Assembly (NCBI RefSeq): GCF_030817275.1
Contig: NZ_JAUSZD010000002.1
Location: forward strand, 5,952,001 to 6,016,000
Length of the DNA stretch: 64,000 nt
Reading direction: 5' to 3'
Source: Paenibacillus sp. V4I7
GTDB lineage: Bacteria; Bacillota; Bacilli; Paenibacillales; NBRC-103111
How positions within the stretch are numbered: the first letter of the stretch is position 1; each line of letters begins with the position of its first letter. Position numbers and translations under genes: made by a program. The notes under the pieces were generated by a model. It was not told the origin of the DNA and did not search any database. It saw only the letters and a program-made list of their open reading frames with translations. Below are positions 56,088 to 64,000 of this stretch, piece by piece.

Positions 56088-56976
56088 TTTTATCACCTGC
56101 TGCTTTAAACTGAACAAACGCCAATATAATGATCATAATCACGATGGAATACGATACCGTTGCCGCATATCCGAAATCCGCTGAATATTTAAAAGATAAA
56201 TTGTAAATATACTGGGAAATGGACATCGACGCGTTCCCTGGTCCGCCCTTCGTAATGTTAACAACTTCATCAAACAACTGCAGCGTACCAATTGTCGATG
56301 TAATGGAAGTAAATAAAATAATGGGCTTGAGCAGTGGCATCGTTATTCCGAAAAACTGTCTCGTTGATGAAGCTCCATCAATTTTTGCAGCCTCGTAAAT
56401 CGATTGATCGATATTTTGAAGCGCGGACAAGTAGAAGATCATATTATAGCCTGTCCACCGCCATGTGATTGCAAGAATAACCGTCACTTTCGCCCAGAAC
56501 GGATCCGTGATCCATTGAATCGGACCTGCAATAAGATGAATCTTGATCAGAAGTTGATTAACCAAGCCATCCGTAGCAAACAAATATTTAAAAATAACGG
56601 AATACGCTACAAGTGAGGTAACAGCCGGCAAGAAAATCGCCGTACGGAAAAAGCCTTTAAATTTTAACTTACTATCGTTCAGTAACACAGAGATAAACAT
56701 AGCTAGAACAATCATCACTGGAACTTGGATAATCAAATAAATAAACGTGTTCTTAACCGCGGTTATAAACGTTTTATCGCTAAACAGACGAGCGTAGTTA
56801 TCGAAGCCGACGAAGGATAAATTCATTCCCTTACCCGATTTAAATGATAAAATAAGCGCTTGAATCATGGGATAGAAATAGAACACTGCAATCATGATTA
56901 CCGCCAGGATAATAAACATCCAACCAGTCAAGTTAGCTCTTGTGCGAATATTTACGCCAGGCCTCGCTGCTTTCAC
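56080..56976 (-). CDS. Carbohydrate ABC transporter permease (MalF type)
   Basis: 298 residues, six helices. The EAA loop reads EAAKIDGASSTRQFFGITMP and VYLIIQVPVMIVLAMFISVL-like helices are present. It is translationally coupled to the following permease. The 128-bp gap to the upstream binding-protein gene contains a long stem-loop. Confidence 0.92.
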   Translation of the reverse strand: MKAARPGVNIRTRANLTGWMFIILAVIMIAVFYFYPMIQALILSFKSGKGMNLSFVGFDNYARLFSDKTFITAVKNTFIYLIIQVPVMIVLAMFISVLLNDSKLKFKGFFRTAIFLPAVTSLVAYSVIFKYLFATDGLVNQLLIKIHLIAGPIQWITDPFWAKVTVILAITWRWTGYNMIFYLSALQNIDQSIYEAAKIDGASSTRQFFGITMPLLKPIILFTSITSTIGTLQLFDEVVNITKGGPGNASMSISQYIYNLSFKYSADFGYAATVSYSIVIMIIILAFVQFKAAGDKNG

Positions 56977-57002
56977 GTTAGCCTAACCCCTTTCTTTACG
57001 GA

Positions 57003-57086
57003 AATAAAACCTTGGAACTTCCTCCAACTCCTGCAGCCGAAACGTTAACTTAGGAATCAGGAGAAGGCGAAGCCCCAGGTTTTATT
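57003..57086 (-). promoter_or_regulatory. Long intergenic stem-loop between binding-protein and permease genes
   Basis: AATAAAACCTTGG (57003-57015) pairs with CCAGGTTTTATT (57075-57086) with one bulge, and CTCCTG (57028-57033) with CAGGAG (57058-57063) inside. No T-run follows on the transcript, so it looks like a processing or mRNA-stabilising hairpin and not a terminator. Confidence 0.5.
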
Positions 57087-57104
57087 AATTGCCGTATGAT
57101 CTAA

Positions 57105-58418
57105 TTATTTAACTTGTGTTTCTGCTTGAGCTTGAGCGTCGCTTAATACTTTGTCGATATCCGTACCCTTTAAATAATTTTGCATTTGGACGACAAGGAT
57201 ATCTTCAATCGCATACGTATGCATACCATAGTTCACCTTTGGAATTTGCTCTGTCCATTTGGCGAAATCGGCAATTACTTTTTGACCACCGAAGAATTCG
57301 TCAGCTTGCGTGTACGCCGGTCCGGATGCCGCGGCTTTTAACGTACCGATTGCACCAATCTCCGTAACAAGCTTTTGATACAATTCAACGTCAGATCCAA
57401 ATGTCTGTTTCAGGAATTCAGCCGCAGCTTCTTTTCCATCGACGTTCATGACGTACCACGAGCTGCCGCCAAGGTTCGATGCATGAACAGATTTTGGGTC
57501 GTTTGTGAGTTTAGGAAACGGTACGACAGCCCATTTGCCGGACTGCGATGCTTCTTTTTTAACCGAAGCCGTAATCCAGTTACCGGTTGGAATAGTAGCC
57601 ACTTCGCCACTGTTGAATGCGCCAACGAATTGGCTCCAATCCGATGTGGCCTTCACAATGTCCGCTTTCATTATTTCTTTATAGGTTTCAGCCGCTTCCT
57701 TCAAGGTCGCGTTGCCTGCCAAGTTAGGCGTCGTTCCATCTTCTTTTAAATACCACGAGCCCGCGGACTGAATCATCATGCGAATAAGCCCAAGATCGTT
57801 CGGATCTTGCGTCAGCAGTTGCTTGCCTGTTTTGGCTTTCACTGCTTTACCGATCTCAATCAGCTTCTTCCAGTCGATATCCTGCAGATCCTCAACCTTG
57901 TAACCCGCTTGCTCTAAGTAATCTTTTCTTACATACAATCCAGCAACGCCGGAATCGAATGGAACCCCATATTGTTTGCCATTTACACTTGTAGGTCCGA
58001 TTTTGTAATCGGCGAAATCAGTCGGTTTAATCACATTTGTTAATTCAAAGAACGAATCAGGATAAGCTTGCAGGAAGCTTTGTGCCCGATAATCTTCGAT
58101 CAATACGATTGTCGGCAAGCTTTTTGTCGTGCCTGCATTCAATCCTGCGTTCAATTTCTGAATGATATCGGCTTGCGCGTTTTCCACAATGTTGATCTTC
58201 AAACCGGAATCGGGATTTTTCGCCGCGTAAGCTGCTTTTGCACGTTCCATAGCACCAATATTAAATACTTTATCCCACGCCCATACTGTAATTTCCTTCG
58301 CAGCCGCAGGCGTAGCTTCAGCGGTGTTTCCTCCCGTATTCGGCACGTTATTCCCTTTGCTCGCGCATGCCGTCAATAGTACTAAGCTGGCCAATAGGAT
58401 GGCGAGTACCTTTTTCAC
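57105..58418 (-). CDS. Extracellular sugar-binding lipoprotein (GH2/GH51 locus)
   Basis: 437-residue type 1 solute-binding protein. Its signal peptide carries lipobox LTAC (Cys 18), followed by a Gly/Asn/Thr linker. The segment KQYGVPFDSGVAGLYVRKDY is typical of oligosaccharide-binding proteins. GTG start with AAAGGGGCTG upstream. It heads the operon of two permeases and the beta-galactosidase. A cre-like site and a TATAAT element lie upstream. Confidence 0.92.
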   Translation of the reverse strand: MKKVLAILLASLVLLTACASKGNNVPNTGGNTAEATPAAAKEITVWAWDKVFNIGAMERAKAAYAAKNPDSGLKINIVENAQADIIQKLNAGLNAGTTKSLPTIVLIEDYRAQSFLQAYPDSFFELTNVIKPTDFADYKIGPTSVNGKQYGVPFDSGVAGLYVRKDYLEQAGYKVEDLQDIDWKKLIEIGKAVKAKTGKQLLTQDPNDLGLIRMMIQSAGSWYLKEDGTTPNLAGNATLKEAAETYKEIMKADIVKATSDWSQFVGAFNSGEVATIPTGNWITASVKKEASQSGKWAVVPFPKLTNDPKSVHASNLGGSSWYVMNVDGKEAAAEFLKQTFGSDVELYQKLVTEIGAIGTLKAAASGPAYTQADEFFGGQKVIADFAKWTEQIPKVNYGMHTYAIEDILVVQMQNYLKGTDIDKVLSDAQAQAETQVK

Positions 58419-58456
58419 AAAAATTCAGCCCCTTTTAAATTACTGTAAATTAGTTT

Positions 58457-58491
58457 TGAAAGCGTTTGCCCCGCTAACAATAGTCATTATA
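58457..58491 (-). promoter_or_regulatory. Putative cre site and -10 element upstream of the GH2-locus importer
   Basis: TGAAAGCGTTTGCC (58457-58470) matches the cre consensus at 13 of 14 positions. On the minus strand TATAAT (58491-58486) lies just upstream, so CcpA would bind just after the transcription start and block it. No clear -35 is seen. Confidence 0.6.
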
Positions 58492-58606
58492 ACAATTCGT
58501 TAAAATGACCCGTTAGTAATATATTTGTGTGGATTTGTCATTCTATTGTTAGCTTTCTATTGGATTTTTATGTAAATAGTAATTAATTTGTTTATTGGTA
58601 TTTTTT

Positions 58607-60382
58607 TTAGGTATGAAGGAGTGGAAGCTTTATTTTCACTCTCGTTCCCTCATCGATGTTACTCACAATGGTAACGCCGTAGTCCTCTCCGTAAAGCAGT
58701 GCTACACGGTCATGTACATTTCGAATTCCAATACCGGAGAAAAAGCGACTGCTGCTAACGGAGCTCTGCGAATTATTCCCATTATCAAAGCCTTTCATTC
58801 CAATACCGTTGTCGATGACCTCGCAGACCAGCGCATTTGCCTCGCGCGACACCAGTACATAAATGTACCCTTCGTTCCTTTCATGAAAGGCATGAAAAAA
58901 TGCATTTTCGATAAAAGGCTGGATGATGAGCTTGGGAACATGATAGGACAAGCAATCTTCGGCTGCAAAATAATCGACTTTGATCTGCTCACCGTACCGC
59001 ACGTGATTAATAAATACATAATTTTTCAAATTAACTAGTTCTTGCTCCACGGATATCGTTTCACTAATGTTGCTGACGGTATTCTGGAGAAGGGAAATAA
59101 GGGAGTTGATGGTAGCGGCGGCTTTCTCCTTATTCCCCTGCTGTACCAAAATTTTCACGGATGCCAGCGTATTATATAGAAAATGCGGGTTAATCTGCAT
59201 TTGCAGAGCGTATAGCTCTGCGTTGCGCTGGTCCTTCTGTGTCTGAATTAGCTTCTTAATATAATCGTTAAGCTCATCCAGCATGTAATTGTAGGCATGT
59301 CCGAGCTCCTTGATTTCGTAGCTGCCAGTAACCGTTATATAATTATCGAAATTATTTGCCGTAATGCCCGACATTTGTCTGGCTAGCAGGGTCAATGACT
59401 TTGTCAAATTTCTTGAAATAAGAAATACAATAAGCAAAGCTGCGAACACGATAGCCATACAGATAAGCGCAACCCTTTTGACATCGACCATCTGACTAAG
59501 CACCATTTGTTTATCAATGAGATTGACTAGATAAAAATCGTACGTAGGAAGGTACTCCGAAAGCACTAGACTGTTTTTCCCCATTACACTTATATCTTTG
59601 ACATTTATTTTTTTTTGTTCAATTTCTTTTGCATAGCCAAGTAAATCATGCGCCACTTCGCCAATTAACTCATGGCGGTTACTTGATACGACGCTGCCCG
59701 AACGATCCAATATGATAACGTCGTTGCCATCGCTTGTGAAGTTCGTGAAGAATCGCTTAAAGTCACTTTCTCGTATGGCAAAATAAAGAACACCATATGG
59801 ATTGCCGCTCGTTCTCTCCATAAGTGCCCTAGAAGCGACAATCACCGGGTCAGCTTCAGACAAATTGGTCATGCTTTCTTTATCCAATTGATAGATAAGC
59901 CGTTTTGGCGCGACAAGGGTATTGGCGGTTAACCTGCTGTTTCTCAGCTTTTCCAATGAGCTCGGCCAATAATAGCTATCCGTCGAGTGGCTTTTCCTAT
60001 TCATTCCACTGATCGTAATTGTAACTGGGTAAGCTGCTACATTAGACTGAATCCGTTTCATCTGTTGGCTAGCCTCATAATGACTTCGCACCGTTGAAAG
60101 TGTGTCCATATCAGCATTCGTCAGAAACTCTTTAATCGTGCCGTTCTGCAGCACATTATTCGATGCCGTAACGATAGAATAATTGAACGATTCGAAATTC
60201 GCTTGAATCTGGCTAATGATTTTTGAATTCGTAATACTGAACGTATTCATGAAGAGTCGCTCCGACATTTGAATCGTGACAAGCGAAGTGAAGAGCGACA
60301 CGGAAATAATACTAACCACCGTGACGATAAACATTTTAATAAAAAGACCGTGATATTTAAATTTGTCCAGGAGTCTCCTCAT
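58607..60382 (-). CDS. YesM-type sensor histidine kinase
   Basis: 591 residues. Transmembrane helices at about 17-38 and 300-322 flank a Cache-like extracellular domain. A HAMP linker follows, then QINPHFLYNTLASVKI (phospho-His) and an HATPase_c domain with ENAFFHAFHER, DNGIGM and GIGIRNVHDRVALLYG. AAGGAACTAGG precedes the ATG, 3 nt after the YesN stop, so kinase and regulator are coupled. It should sense an extracellular arabinogalactan-type signal. Confidence 0.93.
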   Translation of the reverse strand: MRRLLDKFKYHGLFIKMFIVTVVSIISVSLFTSLVTIQMSERLFMNTFSITNSKIISQIQANFESFNYSIVTASNNVLQNGTIKEFLTNADMDTLSTVRSHYEASQQMKRIQSNVAAYPVTITISGMNRKSHSTDSYYWPSSLEKLRNSRLTANTLVAPKRLIYQLDKESMTNLSEADPVIVASRALMERTSGNPYGVLYFAIRESDFKRFFTNFTSDGNDVIILDRSGSVVSSNRHELIGEVAHDLLGYAKEIEQKKINVKDISVMGKNSLVLSEYLPTYDFYLVNLIDKQMVLSQMVDVKRVALICMAIVFAALLIVFLISRNLTKSLTLLARQMSGITANNFDNYITVTGSYEIKELGHAYNYMLDELNDYIKKLIQTQKDQRNAELYALQMQINPHFLYNTLASVKILVQQGNKEKAAATINSLISLLQNTVSNISETISVEQELVNLKNYVFINHVRYGEQIKVDYFAAEDCLSYHVPKLIIQPFIENAFFHAFHERNEGYIYVLVSREANALVCEVIDNGIGMKGFDNGNNSQSSVSSSRFFSGIGIRNVHDRVALLYGEDYGVTIVSNIDEGTRVKIKLPLLHT

Positions 60383-60385
60383 AAC

Positions 60386-61963
60386 CTAGTTCCTTTTCTT
60401 GTTGAGATGAATTTTTTTGTATTGGCTCGGTGATATGCCCGTTAATTTCTTGAATACTTTTGTAAAATAACTATGGTCCGAATAACCTACTTTTCCGCTA
60501 ATTTCGGATATGGATGCGAAATCCTGCTTCAGAAGATCCGCTGCTTTCTCGACTCTGATCTTGTTCAAATATTCGCTGAAGCCTTCTTTATTATGCGATG
60601 TGAAATAACTCGACAAATAAGAAGGATTAAAATGAAAATGCTTAGCTATTTCTGTTAGGCTTAGTGGCTCAGCGTAATGCTGGTGGATATAATCAAGAAG
60701 CATTGTCATATTTGGATTTCCGCCCGTAGACCGCTTCGTTTTTATAACATCATTTGTTTCCTGTATAAATGTCTCAAGAAGCTTGATCGCTTCGCTGACA
60801 TGCGACGCTTCGCCTATCGATTTGAAATAAGCATATTTCGCTTCTTCCAAATTCTTCATATCCAATTCCAAACGGCCAAGCATAATTGTTATATTAAAAA
60901 TGATGTTTCCCAAAAAGGACTTGAACTCAAACACATCCGTTTGATAATGGTTTGACGCGGCCTGCACGTACCTGAGCAACTCTTGGAAGGCCTCTTCGAA
61001 CTGTTGTCGATTCATTTGTTCGGTAAAGCGAGTCATATTAAATTTCGCAACCTCTTCCGAATGTTTCGGCAGTTCCCCATATACAATTAAATTGTTGGAG
61101 GTAGGTAAAAAAAAGCGATAAGCATTTATTTTCAGGAACCCATCCCTAAAGTTCATGCCGAGCTGTCTCCAATCGCTAAATGCGTCACCGACCGTCCAGC
61201 CAATCTCCGGCTGCTGATTCCTTGTCCAAGCGGCAAGCTTCCGAACGATAAATGTGAAACGATCCCACTCGCTCTTGTCCATGTTTACCAGCACAACAAC
61301 CATGTTAGGATCAGTGGGAACGGGATAATAAACCGCATGATCGAAGCCACTATCAAACTCAGCAGCAATTTTCGCCATCCATTGTGAAGCGGTATGTTGA
61401 TTCTTGCTCTTGCTCGGCAATTGCTTGAGATCAGCCCCCAGCAGGATGTAACTAGGATATGGAAAAGCAGTGGTGATATCTTTAAAATCGTCATCGACCT
61501 CATAACCGGAAATAAGCTTATCGATGACAAGCTTAATGGACAAGCTGCCATCGTCATTTGACTCTTCCAGCTTTAAAGAGGGAATCTTACGCGCGGTGCG
61601 CTTCAATATGTCGAGCAGCTGCTCAGCTTCTAGCTTTGGCTTTAATATATAATCAGCAACCCCGCTTTGAAAGGTGGACCTCACATATTCAAACTCACCA
61701 AAACTGCTTAAAATGATCACTTCAATTTCCGGGAATTTCGACTTTATCACACGAGTAAGCTCCGCTCCTCCCATAACAGGCATCACGATATCTGTAATAA
61801 CGATATGCGGCTGCAAACGCTCTATTTGTTCAAGAGCATCTTTTCCGTTGGAAGCCTCTCCTACGATCTGAAACCCCTCTTGTTCCCAGTGCAACAAGTG
61901 CTTGATACCCTGTCTGACTAAAATTTCATCATCTACAATAAGTACACGACAAGAACGAGCCAT
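60386..61963 (-). CDS. YesN-type response regulator (receiver + AraC HTH)
   Basis: 525 residues. The receiver domain starts CRVLIVDDEILVRQG with Asp58 in HIVITDIVMPVMGG and the Lys of DYILKPK. The C-terminal AraC double helix-turn-helix has LSLTEIAKHFHFNPSYLSSY and ends GISPSQYKKIH. GCGGAGGTAAAGGG precedes the ATG. It is upstream of, and coupled to, the kinase gene and probably activates the importer and beta-galactosidase operon. Confidence 0.93.
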   Translation of the reverse strand: MARSCRVLIVDDEILVRQGIKHLLHWEQEGFQIVGEASNGKDALEQIERLQPHIVITDIVMPVMGGAELTRVIKSKFPEIEVIILSSFGEFEYVRSTFQSGVADYILKPKLEAEQLLDILKRTARKIPSLKLEESNDDGSLSIKLVIDKLISGYEVDDDFKDITTAFPYPSYILLGADLKQLPSKSKNQHTASQWMAKIAAEFDSGFDHAVYYPVPTDPNMVVVLVNMDKSEWDRFTFIVRKLAAWTRNQQPEIGWTVGDAFSDWRQLGMNFRDGFLKINAYRFFLPTSNNLIVYGELPKHSEEVAKFNMTRFTEQMNRQQFEEAFQELLRYVQAASNHYQTDVFEFKSFLGNIIFNITIMLGRLELDMKNLEEAKYAYFKSIGEASHVSEAIKLLETFIQETNDVIKTKRSTGGNPNMTMLLDYIHQHYAEPLSLTEIAKHFHFNPSYLSSYFTSHNKEGFSEYLNKIRVEKAADLLKQDFASISEISGKVGYSDHSYFTKVFKKLTGISPSQYKKIHLNKKRN

Positions 61964-62005
61964 CCCTTTACCTCCGCAATGAATTTCTATTTACCTTCAA
62001 CAAAA

Positions 62006-62908
62006 TCATTCGTAATAACTTCGTATCACGATGTCTTGATCGTAGTTGCCGAATCCCCTGCCGAATAAGGTTAAGCCACCTCGACCTCGAGCGCTATCTT
62101 CAGCACTTATTCGCAATGTCCATTGCGTGCTATCCCATTGTACATCCTTGATCGTGACATCAGAAATTTGCTGACCATCTATGAATGTACCGTTTGCATT
62201 TATTCGAAGTACTTTCATTAATCCGTATTGATTGACGTCAGAATGCCACCAATCTGGTGAGAATCTACCTCTCATTCGACCGAAATCTCCGGGACTCGTC
62301 CACATACCCAGTAATTTATCATTGATTGTAAATCGGATGTCAGAAGGCCAGTTTTCATTAATGTTGGGAGCTTCCGAACCGATTTCCATTGAGATTTCAA
62401 TTTCTTGTACAATTTGATCTTTGAAGAGATAGTTGGGTAATTTATATTCAACAAACCCTCTAGCAAACCACAAAATGCCTGCATGAACGCGTTCAGGATC
62501 CAAAAAATAGGTCGGATTATCGTAATAACCGATCATCTTTTCTGTTGTTGCAATTCCACACGTAGGGGAAGCCGCGAAATCCGTATATTGGCCGACAGGC
62601 ATAGCAACCTCAACGAATTTTCTTTTCAACATAGAAGAACGGGATAATTTTATTTGCAGGTACTCCGTTGACAACGAGCAATACTTATAGGTCCCGCCAT
62701 TAACCCTTTTCATTTTATAGCTTACAAGCCCTGCTCTCTGCAGTTTGGTAACGTGCGTACTGACAATTGCACTGCTTAGGTAAAGCACAGAAGCCAATTC
62801 TTTAATATGCATCTCTTTTGTATATAATAAATCAATAATCTGCAGCCGCACCTCGCTCGCCAATGCTTCGTAGACCCGAAGTGATTCAGAATCCGTCGAT
62901 AAATACAT
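62006..62908 (-). CDS. ArsR-type winged-helix transcriptional regulator with C-terminal sensor domain
   Basis: 300 residues. The N-terminal winged helix (about 10-85) has YEALASEVRLQIIDLLYTKE and ELASVLYLSSAIVSTHVTKL. The remaining about 200 residues form a beta-rich domain (IRFTINDKLLGMWTSPGDFG, WHSDVNQYGLMKVLRINANG) not seen in small ArsR metal sensors, and may bind a sugar. It is divergent from the GH51 gene with a dyad between them, so it likely controls arabinofuranosidase expression. The ribosome site is weak (GGATGTG). Confidence 0.85.
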   Translation of the reverse strand: MYLSTDSESLRVYEALASEVRLQIIDLLYTKEMHIKELASVLYLSSAIVSTHVTKLQRAGLVSYKMKRVNGGTYKYCSLSTEYLQIKLSRSSMLKRKFVEVAMPVGQYTDFAASPTCGIATTEKMIGYYDNPTYFLDPERVHAGILWFARGFVEYKLPNYLFKDQIVQEIEISMEIGSEAPNINENWPSDIRFTINDKLLGMWTSPGDFGRMRGRFSPDWWHSDVNQYGLMKVLRINANGTFIDGQQISDVTIKDVQWDSTQWTLRISAEDSARGRGGLTLFGRGFGNYDQDIVIRSYYE

Positions 62909-62978
62909 GACTACACATCCATTCTTGAAATAGTAATTTAGTTAATCCTACACATTTTCACATCCAACGTATTGAAAG

Positions 62979-63000
62979 TATTTATCTATTATGATAAATA
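62979..63000. promoter_or_regulatory. Inverted repeat in the ArsR/GH51 intergenic region
   Basis: TATTTATC (62979-62986) and GATAAATA (62993-63000) are perfect 8-bp arms with a 6-nt spacer. The dyad begins right after TTGAAA (62972-62977), a possible -35 of the GH51 promoter. It is a candidate operator for the divergent winged-helix regulator. Confidence 0.5.
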
Positions 63001-63008
63001 TTATATAG

Positions 63009-64000
<992 letters not shown>

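Noticed and set aside
57003-57086. Rho-independent terminator between binding protein and permease
   Set aside because: The stem lacks a following T-run on the transcript strand and the downstream genes need read-through.

Overview
The window looks like a chromosomal segment of a Paenibacillus-type, Gram-positive, spore-forming soil saprophyte. The evidence is the gene content, not a marker gene: SLH-anchored and FIMAH-tailed secreted enzymes, several sugar ABC importers made of one binding lipoprotein and two permeases with no ATPase of their own, YesM/YesN-type two-component pairs beside them, strong AGGAGG ribosome sites and catabolite (cre-like) sites. No rRNA, tRNA, CRISPR array, intact IS or prophage was seen.

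Layout. 1-560: 3' end of a MocR/GntR-type PLP regulator. 664-4768: a TetR regulator and two tandem secreted type II asparaginases, the second carrying three S-layer-homology repeats. 4825-9803: an iron locus with a ferredoxin/flavodoxin-NADP reductase divergent from a siderophore importer (ATPase, binding lipoprotein, two permeases), with two Fur boxes between them. 9906-23190 (minus): a uronide-polysaccharide locus with binding lipoprotein, two permeases, a membrane-bound AraC regulator, a PL6 lyase and two related beta-helix proteins of unassigned activity, one secreted and one apparently cytosolic. 23626-30701 (minus): a second importer with its YesN/YesM pair. 30795-34055: LacI regulator divergent from an FAD oxidoreductase and an SGNH esterase. 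34056-37820: an untidy accessory stretch with a cluster of short inverted repeats, a half-length oxalate-decarboxylase gene, a TetR/metallo-hydrolase pair and gene remnants. 37931-40466: sugar isomerase, HxlR regulator and a quinone-oxidoreductase-like gene with an A-tract frameshift at its start. 40510-51386: importer, two SGNH esterases and a GH95 enzyme on the minus strand, with a divergent YesM/YesN pair whose kinase is frameshifted. 51473-52048: pentapeptide-repeat gene lacking its start. 52155-64000: GH2 beta-galactosidase, importer, YesM/YesN, an ArsR-type regulator and a divergent GH51 arabinofuranosidase.

Functional reading. The minus-strand half is four glycan-utilisation modules. 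In each, regulators sense a glycan or oligosaccharide, a lipoprotein-dependent importer (probably energised by a shared MsmX-type ATPase encoded elsewhere) brings it in, and dedicated enzymes cut it. Likely targets are a uronic-acid polymer (PL6 locus), an acetylated fucosylated or galactosylated plant glycan (GH95/SGNH locus) and an arabinogalactan-type glycan (GH2/GH51 locus).

The points most worth a second look are the paired beta-helix proteins beside PL6, a two-copy structured repeat (2921-3074 and 23426-23543) of which one copy lies inside the 5' coding region of the SLH asparaginase, the TGTTGnA...TACAACA hairpin cluster abutting the truncated cupin gene, and two single-base frameshifts in otherwise intact genes.
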